DNA of 64,000 nucleotides from CAIWHR01 sp963713275 (GCA_963713275.1 CAVQLG010000013.1:245984-309983); one strand, 5' to 3'. Positions 8,482 to 18,179 are shown, numbered from the stretch's first letter. Made by a program: numbers and translations. Notes: generated by a model from the letters alone, not told the origin.

Positions 8482-11354
8482 CTACTTCGGCCAGTCGAAG
8501 TTGTAGGTGATGCCGAGGAGCCAGGCGGCACCCGCCACGCCAGCCCAATGCAGCGACGGGTTGTACGGCGCGTCCGAATGGAGGAGTTGCGGTTGTCCCC
8601 GGTGCCGGCGAGGCCGCCCACGTCGACGGGAGCCTGCTGGTTGAAGAGGTTCGTCACCGCGAGGCGCAGCTGCAGCTCCTTGTTGATGTCGTAGGAGAGG
8701 TTCAGGTTCCAGTACCAGAACGAGTCCACCCGGCAGTACTGATCGGGCACGCCACCCGAGGGCCAGCGGAACGGGTTGCCGTAAGCGGCCATGCCGTCGC
8801 AATCGTTGAGTCCCGAACTCGGGTCGGTCATGCTGTACGCCGCTGATGTAGTTCCCGATCAGCGTGCCGGTGAACGGGCCCTTCGCCCACTGCCCGGTCA
8901 GCTGCACGCGGTCGCGCGGGTTGCCGGTGTTGCCCGAAACGCTGCGGGACCGTGCGTTCCGGCGAGCTTGTAGGTCTGGCCTTCGAACTCGAGGTCGTAG
9001 CTGAAGATGTGGCTCCACTGGGCGCCGAGCTTGAGCCGGCTTTCGTCCGGAAGCCTGAGCGCGTAGACCGTCTGCAAGTCCAGCCCCGTCACCGTCGTCT
9101 TCTGCGCGTTGACGTAGCCTTCGGGAACGTAGTTGATGAGGCCCGCCGGCGAAGGCCCCTGGCGGCCGTCGCCGAAGGTGACCGAGTTGATCGGCCCGCG
9201 CACGGCAACGGCCAGCGGATCGAAGGTCGACGTCGACTGAGACGGGGATGATCTGGTTCTTGACCGCGATCGAGTAGTAGTCGGCCGCGAGCGACCAGTC
9301 GCGCACCGGTTCCGCCACGAAACCCAGCGTCCAGTTGTTCGACTTCTCGGGCTCGAGATCCGGGGTCGTCGACTGCAGAAAGGTCGGGCTGAAGTTGCAG
9401 GGGTTGGCGCCGGTGGGGGTGCTGACGACGTTGTTGGGCGAAGTCAGGTTGGGCGAGCCGTTCGCGTTGCTGTCCGGGCAATTCAGCGGATCACGGATCG
9501 CGCTTGGGCAGAGAACGCCGAACCCGCTTCGCCGTTCTCGGTGATGTACGGCGCGCGGAATCCCTGCCCCCACGTGCCGCGGATCGCGAGTTCCTTGATC
9601 GGCGTCCACTTCGCCCCGAACTTCGGGGTCCACTGCCCGCCGTAGGTGTCGTAATAGTCGTAGCGAACGGCCGCGCTCAACTCCAGCGACTTGAGGACGG
9701 GCGCAAGGATTTCCGCGTAGACCGCCGTGTCGCTCTGGCTCCCGATCGCGTAGAAGCAGTTGAGGCCCGCGATCGATCCTTCCTTGCACGGCGCCGGATT
9801 GTCGTCATCGAGCTTCTGGTAGACGTAGCTCGCGCCCAAGGCGACCCCGAGCGGGCCGCCCTCGAGCTTCATCAGGTCCCTCGTCGCGTCGACCTGGAAG
9901 AAATCCAGCTCGTTCTTGTACTTCGACTCCACGGTCGGTGAGTAGGTCGAGACCACCTCGGAAGGATTGCCGCCGAGCAGGCTCAAGGGACGGACCGGGT
10001 CGTTCAGCGCCGCCAGCAGCGCGTTGTAATTCACGAAGCCGTTGTTGGTCTTCGTCGTCGTCGCCTGCGTGTATCCGGCGGAGAACCTCAGGTCCCAGTC
10101 CGCGAAGCTGCCGGACAGGTCCGCAACGATGCGCGTGGTCCCGGTGGTGAACTCGATGTTCTGGTTGCTGATGTCGGGGACGAGGGCGCGCACGATGGCG
10201 GGAACGCCAAGCGTGTTGCCCGGATAGCTCGCTGGAACCCTGAAAACGCTGATCCCGTTCACGAGCGTCGGCGGCTGTCCCGGGCCGTACGCGATGTTGG
10301 GATTAGCACTCCCGGCGGGCACGGCGAAGGGGCGCCGGTTCTGCTCGCTCCGGCTGTCGAAATAGGACCCCGTCAGGCTGAACAGCCAGTCGCTGTCGAG
10401 CTTCGCGTTGAAGCGGCCGATCACGTTCACGTTCTGCGTTTCCGGCTGGATGGTGCTCCAGGTGTTCTCGTAGACGCACTGGTTGGCATTGCGCGCGGCG
10501 AAGTCGCAGTTCGAATCGAGGAAGGCAAACGCCGTCGGATCCGACGCACTCGAACCCGGGCGCTGCAGGTAGGGGGTCAGCAGGATCGGGTTGGCTTGGA
10601 CCGGGCTCCGGGCGCCGGGCCGCAGGTCGCTGCCTCCGGCGCCCGACCAGTCCATGTTGGCCCAGTCCTTGTCGGAGCGGTCCTGGTACTTGATCTCGTT
10701 CTGATGCCGGTATTCGACCGACAGGAAGCCGCTGTACTTGCCCGACTCGTCGCTCATGCCCGTGAGGAGCGACACGTGCACGTTGCCGCCGTCGCCCTGG
10801 AAGGTCGCCCCGCCTTCGGCCAGCAGCTGGGTACCCGTGAAGCCCTTCTTCAGGATGACGTTGACCACGCCGCCGATCGCGTCCGAGCCGTAGATCGCCG
10901 ATGCGCCGTCGAGCAGCACCTCGATCCGCTCGACCGCCGAGAACGGGATGCTGGAGATGTCGACGAAGTTCCGCTGCCCGTCGTCGGCGAGGGGATACCC
11001 GACCATGCGCAGGCCGTCGATCAGCACCAGCGTCGCGCCCACCGACAGGCCGCGCAGCGCCACGCCGCTCGCGCCGCCCGCGAACGCCCCGTTGAAACCC
11101 TGGCTCAGCAGCCCCTGGCCGTTGGCCGTGATGTCGCGCAGCACCTCGCTGACCGTCGTGTAGCCCGACTGGGCCAGTTCTTCCGCGGTCAGCACCTGGA
11201 CCGGGCTCGCCGTCTCGGCATCGACGCGGCGGATGTTGGTCCCCGTGACCTGCACCGACACGTCGGCCGCCTGCGCCGTTGCGACCAGGAACGCGCTTCC
11301 GACCCCGAACAGGCACGCGAGCGTGGAAGCGATCTGCCGTTTCTTGAATGCCAT
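8482..11354 (-). pseudogene. TonB-dependent receptor, broken by several frameshifts in its C-terminal half
   Basis: This is an outer-membrane, energy-coupled uptake receptor; the substrate is unknown. The start is ATG 11354 with GGGGAG upstream and a signal peptide (MAFKKRQIASTLACLFGVG...AQA). The plug domain is intact (PVQVLTAEELAQSGYTTVSEVLRDI; VERIEVLLDGASAIYGSDAIGGVVNVILKK). About 620 residues read cleanly to 9483. The barrel then continues only by changing frame near 9500, 9230, 8942, 8838 and 8578, ending with the aromatic LLGITYNFDWPK-stop expected of a barrel. All barrel pieces are recognisable and colinear. Five breaks in one kilobase indicate decay or poor local sequence. Confidence 0.85.
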
Positions 11355-11514
11355 GTGGAACTCCCCAGGTGAACGTGCGCAGGTGCTGGCGGCTGCCGGT
11401 CGGGCGACCAACGCGCCTCTTGGTGGAAACCTTAACGTAGGCCCGGGTACCGGAAAAGCGAGTTAGCTTGTTTGCTACACTGCGCGGCACCAAAGCGTTG
11501 CATTTCTGCCAAAC

Positions 11515-12012
11515 GTGCCCGTGCGCCAAGCGATTTCCGCCGACCTTCCCCGGATTGTTGAAATCTACAACACGTCGATCCCGGGTCGACTGGCGACCGC
11601 CGACAGCGAGCCGGTGACGGTGGAGGCTCGCGCGGCCTGGTTTCGCGAGTTCGATCCCGATCGGCGCCCGCTCTGGGTCGCGACCCGCCCGCCTGGCGAG
11701 GTCATTGCCGGCTGGCTGTCGCTGCGCTCGTTCTACGGCCGCCCCGCGTACGCCGGCACCGTGGAAGTCGCGGTCTACGTCGACCCCCCGTTCCGCCGCC
11801 AAGGGGTGGCGAGCGAGCTCCTCGCGCATGCGCTCGCGGCCGCGCCACGGCTCGCCGTGCTGACGCTGCTCGGGTTCGTGTTCGCCCACAACGCGCCGTC
11901 GCTCGCGCTGTTCGGCCGCTACGGGTTCGAGCGCTGGGGCCTGCTGCCCCGGGTCGCCGTCCTCGACGGCGTCGAGCGCGACCTCGCCATCCTGGGTCTG
12001 CGAATCGGATGA
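11515..12012 (+). CDS. GNAT acetyltransferase, phosphinothricin N-acetyltransferase-like
   Basis: This 165-residue protein of the Gcn5 N-acetyltransferase fold transfers acetyl from acetyl-CoA to a small amine. Its layout matches the phosphinothricin/methionine-sulfone acetyltransferase subgroup: R-x-A..DLPRIVEIYN at the start, the acetyl-CoA loop YVDPPFRRQGVASELL (RRQGVA around residue 100), and GFVFAHNAPSLALFGRYGFERWG near the end. The start is GTG. The stop overlaps the next start by four bases (ATGA), so the two acetyltransferases are co-translated. The actual substrate cannot be told. Confidence 0.85.
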   Translation: MPVRQAISADLPRIVEIYNTSIPGRLATADSEPVTVEARAAWFREFDPDRRPLWVATRPPGEVIAGWLSLRSFYGRPAYAGTVEVAVYVDPPFRRQGVASELLAHALAAAPRLAVLTLLGFVFAHNAPSLALFGRYGFERWGLLPRVAVLDGVERDLAILGLRIG

Positions 12013-12512
12013 ACCCCGAGACCGCAGGCTCGGCGTTCTCGATCCGGCCGGCGCGCGAAGCCGACGTCGGCGCGGTGCTGCGGATGATCCGGGCACTCGC
12101 CGAGTTCGAGCGGCTTGCGCATCTGTGCGTGGCGACCGAAGCGGAACTTCGCGCCGCGCTGTTCGGCGCGGACCCCGCCGCGCACGTGCTGATCGCCTGG
12201 GACGGGCCGGCGGCGGCCGGCTTCGCGTTGTATTTCTACAACTTCTCGACCTTCGTCGGCCGGCGCGGCGTGTGGCTCGAGGACCTGTGGGTCGAGCCCG
12301 CGCACCGCCGGCGAGGCTGCGCACAGGCGCTGCTGCGCACGCTCGCCGGAATCGCCGTCGAGCGCGGCTGCGGCCGGTTCGAGTGGGCGGTGCTCGATTG
12401 GAACGCGCCGGCGATCGACTTCTACCGTTCGCTCGGCGCGTCCGTGCTGCCGGACTGGCGCATCGTCCGCGTCGTCGGGCCGGCGCTCGACGCGCTGGCG
12501 GTACCTCGTTGA
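12009..12512 (+). CDS. GNAT acetyltransferase, diamine/spermidine-acetyltransferase-like
   Basis: This is a second GNAT protein of 167 residues, coupled by ATGA to the gene before it. The order of motifs resembles the SAT/diamine acetyltransferase group: AREADVGAVLRMIRALAEFE at the start, YNFSTFVGRRGVWLEDLWV in the middle, the CoA loop AHRRRGCAQALL, and FEWAVLDWNAPAIDFYRSLGA. Two differently specialised acetyltransferases in one small operon suggest modification of two related amines or amino acids, but this is inference. Confidence 0.85.
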   Translation: MNPETAGSAFSIRPAREADVGAVLRMIRALAEFERLAHLCVATEAELRAALFGADPAAHVLIAWDGPAAAGFALYFYNFSTFVGRRGVWLEDLWVEPAHRRRGCAQALLRTLAGIAVERGCGRFEWAVLDWNAPAIDFYRSLGASVLPDWRIVRVVGPALDALAVPR

Positions 12513-12531
12513 TTCGGCGCGCGCACCCGCG

Positions 12532-12561
12532 TTGACATCAAGGCATCACGACTCGTATGCT
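12532..12561 (+). promoter_or_regulatory. Sigma-70-type promoter of the vapBC-like pair
   Basis: A perfect -35 TTGACA (12532-12537) is followed after 18 bases by TATGCT (12556-12561). The antitoxin ATG begins only four bases after the -10 element, so the transcript would have almost no leader. Translation may be leaderless or use a slightly later start. Confidence 0.55.
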
Positions 12562-12564
12562 CTG

Positions 12565-12816
12565 ATGCATGCGAACACACTCTCTTTGGACGAGGACGTC
12601 GCCGCAGCCGTCGAGCGATTGCGCCGGACCCGGCGCCAGAGCCTGAAGGCGATCGTCAACGAAGCGCTGCGCGAGGGCCTCAAGCAGATGGCAACGGCGC
12701 ACCGCAAGCCGCCGGAGTTCCGCACCCGTGCGGTCGATCTGGGACGCTGCCTTGCGGGTGCCGTCGATGACGTGGCGGACGTGCTGGCGATCGCGGAGGG
12801 TGAGTCCTTTCGATGA
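12565..12816 (+). CDS. VapB-type antitoxin (ribbon-helix-helix)
   Basis: The 83-residue protein begins MHANTLSLDEDVAAAVERLRR, the beta-strand-plus-helix pattern of ribbon-helix-helix antitoxins that bind their own promoter and a PIN-domain toxin. I chose ATG 12565 over the upstream in-frame ATG 12532-region extension because the -35/-10 promoter covers that sequence and family members start at this point. The stop overlaps the toxin start by four bases (ATGA at 12813). The tail (GRCLAGAVDDVADVLAIAEGE) would be the toxin-binding part. Confidence 0.75.
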   Translation: MHANTLSLDEDVAAAVERLRRTRRQSLKAIVNEALREGLKQMATAHRKPPEFRTRAVDLGRCLAGAVDDVADVLAIAEGESFR

Positions 12817-13249
12817 TTCTGGTCGACGCCAACCTGCTCGTCTACGCCCATGTCGAGTCGTTTCCCCAGCACCAGCGGGCGAGGCCATGGCTCGATGCCC
12901 GGTTGAGCGGCACGGGCGCCGTCGGCTTGCCGTGGGCCAGCCTGCTCTCGTTTCTGCGCATCGTCACGAATCCGCGCGTGTTCGAGAGGCCCGAGCCGAT
13001 GACCGATGCGTGGCGACAGGTCGAAGCCTGGCTTGACGTCGAGCCGTCTGGATACCCGCGCCGGGCGAGCGACATCGCGCGGTGCTGGCCACCTTGCTCG
13101 AGCAGGGCGGCATGCGGGCCAATCGGGTCCCGGACGCGCACCTGGCGGCGCTCGCGATCGAGCACGGGCTGGTGCTGTGCTCGACCGACGGCGATTTCGC
13201 CCGCTTTGCCGGGCTGCGGTGGCAGGACCCGCTGTCCACGGCGGAGTGA
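12813..13249 (+). pseudogene. VapC-type PIN-domain toxin, one frameshift
   Basis: VapC toxins are Mg-dependent RNases that often cut tRNA. The first part reads MILVDANLLVYAHVESFPQHQRARPWLD, with the first PIN acidic residue in VDAN. Near 13044 the frame breaks: GAGCCGTCTGG lacks one G needed to read EP-VWIPAPGERHRAVLATL. In the corrected frame the protein continues through LEQGGMRANRVPDAHLAALAIEHG and the later acidic motif CSTDGDFARF to TGA at 13247-13249, giving about 145 residues. Uncorrected, the product loses the active-site C-terminal acids and runs on to 13463. A free antitoxin beside an inactive toxin is plausible, as is a sequencing slip. Confidence 0.75.
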
Positions 13250-13306
13250 CCGCCACCGCGCGCGCCCACCGAACTCCGCCCGTTCCCGACCTAATCCGAG
13301 TTCCTC

Positions 13307-14758
13307 GTGCCCGACTCCGTTCGCTTCCCGCCGCCCGGCTTCACGGCGCCCCGCCTGGAAGCCGACTACTGGTCGCTGCGCTTCGTCGACGAGGCGAGCG
13401 AAGCGTACGCCGTGCGCAAGAACGTGGCGCTGCCGCCGGCCTTCGCGCATGACCGCGGGGTGATGGCCACCGTCTGCGCCGGCGGCGGCTGCGGCTACGC
13501 GGCGACCGGCGACACCTCGCCCGCGGGTCTTGCTGCCGCGCTCGAGCGGGCTGCCGCGTGGGCGCGCTCGACCGCCGGCTCCGCGCTGTTCGACGCGCGT
13601 TCGTTGCCGCGCGCCGCGGCCCGGGGTGAGTACGCATCACCGGCCGCGTTCGGCCCGGCCCGCACCCGGCGCGAGTGGCTCGATCTCCTGATGGACGAAT
13701 CGCGGCAGTCGGCGATTCACCCGCGGGTCGTCGATTGGACGGCGAGTGTCGAGACGCTCACGGCGACGCACCGCCTGATCACCAGCGAAGGAGGCGACCT
13801 CGTCCAGCGCTACCGCTTCCTGTTCCCGGGGCTCGAAGTCACCGCCCACGCGGACGGGGACACGCAGACGCGAACGCTCTATGGCTACCGGGGGATCTGC
13901 CAGCAAGGCGGCGACGAGATCCTCACGCGCTTCGGCTTCGTCGGCGCGGGGCGGCGGCTCGCCGAGGAGGCGCTCGAACTCCTCGCGGCACCGAACTGTC
14001 CCTCCGGCACGATGGACGTGCTGCTGCTGCCCGACCAGATGATCCTGCAGATCCACGAGTCGATCGGCCACCCGCTGGAGCTCGACCGCATTCTCGGCGA
14101 CGAACGCAACTTCGCCGGCACGAGCTTCGTCACGCCCGACATGTTCGGCCGCTACCGCTACGGCAGCGAACTCCTCAACGTCGTGTTCGACCCGACACCG
14201 CCCGAAGAGCTCGCGAGCTACGGCTGGGACGACGACGGAACGCCCGCCGAGCGCGTCCACCTGATTCGCAACGGCATCCTCGAGCGGCCGCTGGGCGGCG
14301 CAATCTCCCAGCATCGCGCCGGGTTGCCCGGGACTGCCAATGCGCGCGCCGACGGCTGGAACCGGCCGCCGATCGACCGCATGGCCAACCTCAACCTCGT
14401 CCCGGGCGAGTCCTCGCTGGCGGCGATGATCGCCGGCGTCGAGCGGGGCGTGCTGATGGAGACCAACCGCTCGTGGTCGATCGACGACTCGCGCAACAAG
14501 TTCCAGTTCGGCTGCGAGCGCGGGCGGCTGATCGAGAACGGCGCGCTCGGCGCGGTGGTGAAGAACCCCAATTACCGCGGCGTCAGCGCGAGCTTCTGGC
14601 GCAGCCTCAAGGCGGTCGGCAGCGCCGAAACCCGGCAGGTGCTCGGCACGCCGTACTGCGGCAAGGGCGAACCCTCGCAGCTCATCCGCGTCGGCCACGC
14701 CTCGCCCGCGTGCGTGTTTGGCGGTGTGGAAGTCTTCGGCGGAGAGCCCGACAGGTGA
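13307..14758 (+). CDS. TldD/PmbA-family metallopeptidase (TldD-like subunit)
   Basis: This is a 483-residue TldD-type zinc metalloprotease subunit. The metal site HESIGHPLELDR (HExxxH form, near residue 250) is intact. The usual companion region SSFVTPD...YDDDGTP is seen as SFVTPDMFGRYRYG and SYGWDDDGTPAE. It starts at GTG 13307; no better start was found. It is followed 37 bp later by a PmbA-like gene without the metal site. In E. coli, TldD and TldE form one heterodimeric protease acting on unfolded peptides and on microcin/CcdA substrates. This pair diverges from canonical TldD, so it is likely a paralogous set. Confidence 0.85.
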   Translation: MPDSVRFPPPGFTAPRLEADYWSLRFVDEASEAYAVRKNVALPPAFAHDRGVMATVCAGGGCGYAATGDTSPAGLAAALERAAAWARSTAGSALFDARSLPRAAARGEYASPAAFGPARTRREWLDLLMDESRQSAIHPRVVDWTASVETLTATHRLITSEGGDLVQRYRFLFPGLEVTAHADGDTQTRTLYGYRGICQQGGDEILTRFGFVGAGRRLAEEALELLAAPNCPSGTMDVLLLPDQMILQIHESIGHPLELDRILGDERNFAGTSFVTPDMFGRYRYGSELLNVVFDPTPPEELASYGWDDDGTPAERVHLIRNGILERPLGGAISQHRAGLPGTANARADGWNRPPIDRMANLNLVPGESSLAAMIAGVERGVLMETNRSWSIDDSRNKFQFGCERGRLIENGALGAVVKNPNYRGVSASFWRSLKAVGSAETRQVLGTPYCGKGEPSQLIRVGHASPACVFGGVEVFGGEPDR

Positions 14759-14795
14759 GGCACGCGCCTCGCGCAGCCCCGTCGAGCCCTTGACC

Positions 14796-16124
14796 ATGGA
14801 AGACTACTTCCACGAACTCGCCGCGATCCTGGACGGCCTTGTCGCCAGCGACGAGGCTTACACGGCGTGGTTCGCCGGCGAAGCGTCCGACTTCGTGCGC
14901 CTGAACCGCAGCAAGGTGCGCCAGCCTGGCACCGTGGTGCAGCGCACGCTCACGATCGACTGGATACGCGGCACGCGCCACGCCAAGCACTTCCTCTCGC
15001 TGTCGGGACATCCGGTCGCCGATCGCGGCACGATCGAGGCAGCGGTCGCCACGCTGCGCACCGCGCTGCCGGATCTCGATCCGGATCCGCATCTGCTCAT
15101 CTCGACCGACGTGCGCAGCTCGCGCACGATCCGCCGCGAGCCTCTGCCCCCGGCGGAGGAGATCGTCGCAGCGGTGCTCGCCGCGAGCGCCGGGCTCGAC
15201 CTGGTCGGCTTCTACGCCGGCGGCCCGGTCTACCGCGGGTTCACCAACTCGCTGGGCCAGCGCAACTGGCACGAGGCGACGTCGTTCAACCTGCAGTGGA
15301 GCCTCTACCACGCGGCCGACAAGGCGGTGAAGTCGGCGCTCGCCGGCTTCGCCTGGGATCGCGCGCTGTTCGACGCGAAGATGGACGCCGCGCGCGTCGA
15401 GCTCGCGCAGGTCGCCCGGCCGCCCAGATCGCTCCCGCCGGGAACCTACCGCGCTTTCCTTGCCCCGGCTGCGATGGAGGAGATCGCCGGCCTGCTGTGC
15501 TGGGGCGGCTTCTCGGCTCGCGGCCTCGCGACCCGCCAGAGCCCGCTCTCCCGCATGCTGGAGGACGAGGGCGGCACGCGGCTCGACCCGCGGGTCTGCC
15601 TCGCCGAAGCGATCGCCGACGGCGTCGCGCCGGGGTTTCAGGCCGAGGGCTTCAACCGCCCGCCCCGCACGCCGCTCGTCGAGGCCGGGCGCCTCGTCGG
15701 ATCGCTGGTGTCGCCGCGCACGGCGCGCGAGTTCGACCTCGTCGCCAACGGCGCCAACGGCAGCGAGTCGCCGGAAGCGCTGGCGATGGCAGGGGGCGAC
15801 CTCCCGTGCGCCGACGCGCTGGCCGCGCTTGGCACCGGGCTCTATGTCGGCAATCTCTGGTACCTCAACTACTCGGACCGGCCGGCCTGCCGGATGACGG
15901 GCATGACGCGCTTCGCGACGTTCTGGGTCGAGAACGGACGATTCGTCGCGCCGGTGAACGTGCTGCGCTTCGACGACACGCTCTACCGGATGCTCGGCGC
16001 GAATCTCGAGGCGCTCACGCGGCAGACCGAGATGCGGCTGGAGAGCGGCACCTGGCGCGAGCGGCAGCTCTGCTCGGCCACGCTTCCCGGGGCGCTGCTG
16101 CGGGCCATGACGTTCACGCTGTGA
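14796..16124 (+). CDS. TldD/PmbA-family protein (TldE/PmbA-like partner)
   Basis: The 442-residue protein has the PmbA/TldE-like C-terminal domain (LYVGNLWYLNYSDRPACRMTGMTRFATFWVENG). It lacks an HExxxH site, as expected of the non-catalytic partner. ATG 14796 was chosen because the longer frame from 14718 overlaps the preceding gene and starts with low-quality sequence. It directly follows the TldD-like gene on the same strand, so the two products probably assemble into one protease. A REP-like repeat array begins 30 bp after the stop. Confidence 0.82.
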   Translation: MEDYFHELAAILDGLVASDEAYTAWFAGEASDFVRLNRSKVRQPGTVVQRTLTIDWIRGTRHAKHFLSLSGHPVADRGTIEAAVATLRTALPDLDPDPHLLISTDVRSSRTIRREPLPPAEEIVAAVLAASAGLDLVGFYAGGPVYRGFTNSLGQRNWHEATSFNLQWSLYHAADKAVKSALAGFAWDRALFDAKMDAARVELAQVARPPRSLPPGTYRAFLAPAAMEEIAGLLCWGGFSARGLATRQSPLSRMLEDEGGTRLDPRVCLAEAIADGVAPGFQAEGFNRPPRTPLVEAGRLVGSLVSPRTAREFDLVANGANGSESPEALAMAGGDLPCADALAALGTGLYVGNLWYLNYSDRPACRMTGMTRFATFWVENGRFVAPVNVLRFDDTLYRMLGANLEALTRQTEMRLESGTWRERQLCSATLPGALLRAMTFTL

Positions 16125-16153
16125 GGCGAGGCAATCGTGCTGCGGAGTGCTTC

Positions 16154-16421
16154 GCGCCTGAAGGCGCTCCCACGACGACCGCACATTGCGCCCCTGGGTG
16201 GGAGCGGCTTCAGCCGCGATCGCCTCCCCCGCGAACCGCCCGCATCGCTCGCGCCTGAAGGCGCTCCCACGACGACCGCACATTGCGCCCCTGGGTGGGA
16301 GCGGCTTCAGCCGCGATCGCCTCCCCCGCGAACCGCCCGCATCGCTCGCGCCTGAAGGCGCTCCCACGACGACCGCACATTGCGCCCCTGGGTGGGAGCG
16401 GCTTCAGCCGCGATCGCCTGC
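16154..16421. repeat. Array of 97-bp tandem units carrying REP-like palindromes
   Basis: Two full 97-bp units (from 16154 and 16251) and a partial third (from 16348) are nearly identical. Each holds two facing copies of a REP-like hairpin: GCGCCTGAAGGCGCTCCCAC (reverse orientation) and GTGGGAGCGGCTTCAGCCGC (forward). The head GTGG(G)AGCG and loop TTCA are shared with the second array near 24.8 kb, while the stem bases differ in a compensating way. This fits a bacterial interspersed mosaic element. It lies between the convergent PmbA-like and ABC ATPase genes. Confidence 0.88.
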
Positions 16422-16427
16422 GGTTCT

Positions 16428-18179
16428 TCACCCGCGCGCGCCATCGCCACGCCAGCCCCGCGGAATCGAGGCGAGCAGCCGCCGGGTGTACGCCTCGCGC
16501 GGCGCGCGGTAGAGCTGGTCGGCCTCGGCGATCTCGACGACGCGGCCCTCGCTCATCACCATGATCTCGTCGGCGATGTGCCTGACCACCGCGAGGTCGT
16601 GCGAGATGAAGAGGTACGAAAGGCGGAACTCGTCCTGCAGGTCCTGCAGCAGGTTCAGCACCTGCGCCTGCACCGACACGTCGAGCGCCGACACCGGCTC
16701 GTCGCAGATCAGGACGTCGGGCTTCATCGTGAGGCAGCGCGCGATGGCGATCCGCTGCCGCTGCCCGCCCGAGAACTCGTGCGGATACCGATAGAAAGAC
16801 GCTTCCGGCAGGCCGACCCTGTGCAGCAGCGCGAACGCCTGCGCGGTGCGCTCGTCATCGTCGGCGCCGATGCCGTGGATCGTCATCGGCTCGGTCAGGA
16901 TCTGGCCGACGGTGAAGCGCGGATTGAGCGACGCGTAGGGGTTCTGGAAGACGATCTGGATGCGCCGCTTGTACGCCATGAATTCGCGCGCCGACATCGC
17001 CAGGATGTCCCTGCCCTCGAAATACGCCGCGCCGGAGGTCGCCGCGTGCAGCCGCATCAGCGTCAGGCCGACGGTCGTCTTGCCGGAGCCGGATTCGCCG
17101 ACGACGCCGAGCGTCCTGCCGCGCAGCAGCTTGAACGAGACGTCACGCACCGCCGCGTGGTCACGGTGCCCGAACAGGCCCCGGCGCGAGCGGAAGCTCT
17201 TGCCGAGATGGCGCACGTCGAGAATGACCGAAGCGGAGGGGTCGACGCCGCGGGTACGCTCGCGGTCGAGCCGCGCATCGCGCGCGCCGCGCCGCGCCCC
17301 GAGGAAATCGTCGATGACGGGCAGCCGCAGCGGCCTGCGGTCGAGCCGCGGCCGGCAGTGCAGCAGCGCCTGCGTGTAGGGGTCGCGCGGCGCGCCGAGC
17401 ACGGCCCCGGTGGGCCCCTGCTCGCGGATCTCGCCGTCGCGCATCACGATTACATGATCGGCGATCTCGCCGACGACCGCGAGATCGTGGCTGACGAACA
17501 GCACCGACATCGCGTGCCTTTCCTGCAGCGCGGCGATGAGCTCCAGGATCTGCTTCTGGATCGTGACGTCGAGCGCCGTGGTGGGCTCGTCGGCGATCAG
17601 GAGCTTCGGTTCGCAGGCGATCGCCATCGCGATCATCACGCGCTGCTGCTGGCCGCCGGAGAGCTGCGACGGATAGGCGTCGATCCTGCGCGCAGGGTCG
17701 GGGATTCCGACCTCGTCGAGCAGCGCGATCGAGCGCCGGCGTGCCGCGCCCGCTTTCAGGCCGCCGTGCAGGCGCAGCACCTCGGCCAGCTGGAACCCGA
17801 CGCTGAACACCGGATTGAGCGAGGTCATCGGCTCCTGGAAGATCATCGCGAGGTCGGCACCGCGCAGCGCGCGCAGCTTGGCCGGGGCAAGCCCGACCAG
17901 GTTGCGCCCGCCGTAGAGGATCTCGCTGCCCGCCCCGATCGACGCGTTCTCCCGCGGCAGCAGGCCGAGGATCGCGAGCGAGGTGACCGACTTGCCGCTG
18001 CCGGACTCCCCGACCAGCGCCACCGTCGCGTCGTGCGGAACGTCGAAGCTCACACCCTTGACCGCGTCGAGATGTTGGTGACGGTCGATCCGGAACGAGA
18101 CCCGCAGGTTGCGCACGCGGACCAGCGGTTCGGCTGGCTGCTCGGGCAGGCCGTGCTCCGCGGCCGGGATCAAGCTCAT
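16428..18179 (-). CDS. Peptide-type ABC transporter, fused dual ATP-binding protein
   Basis: The 583-residue protein contains two complete ABC ATPase domains in tandem, as in YejF, GsiA or a DppD-DppF fusion. The first has Walker A GESGSGKSVT and signature LSGGQQQRV. The second has GESGSGKTTV and signature FSGGQRQRI with Walker B DVLICDEPVSALD. Oligopeptide-transporter hallmarks such as IFQEPMTSLNP and VFQNPYASLNP follow each Walker A. ATG 18179 overlaps the permease stop by ATGA. It energises the importer encoded by the three upstream genes. Confidence 0.93.
   Translation of the reverse strand: MSLIPAAEHGLPEQPAEPLVRVRNLRVSFRIDRHQHLDAVKGVSFDVPHDATVALVGESGSGKSVTSLAILGLLPRENASIGAGSEILYGGRNLVGLAPAKLRALRGADLAMIFQEPMTSLNPVFSVGFQLAEVLRLHGGLKAGAARRRSIALLDEVGIPDPARRIDAYPSQLSGGQQQRVMIAMAIACEPKLLIADEPTTALDVTIQKQILELIAALQERHAMSVLFVSHDLAVVGEIADHVIVMRDGEIREQGPTGAVLGAPRDPYTQALLHCRPRLDRRPLRLPVIDDFLGARRGARDARLDRERTRGVDPSASVILDVRHLGKSFRSRRGLFGHRDHAAVRDVSFKLLRGRTLGVVGESGSGKTTVGLTLMRLHAATSGAAYFEGRDILAMSAREFMAYKRRIQIVFQNPYASLNPRFTVGQILTEPMTIHGIGADDDERTAQAFALLHRVGLPEASFYRYPHEFSGGQRQRIAIARCLTMKPDVLICDEPVSALDVSVQAQVLNLLQDLQDEFRLSYLFISHDLAVVRHIADEIMVMSEGRVVEIAEADQLYRAPREAYTRRLLASIPRGWRGDGARG

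Noticed and set aside
16154..16421. CRISPR-like repeated units at 16 kb
   Set aside because: Whole 97-bp units repeat, with no unique spacers; the palindromes fit REP elements.
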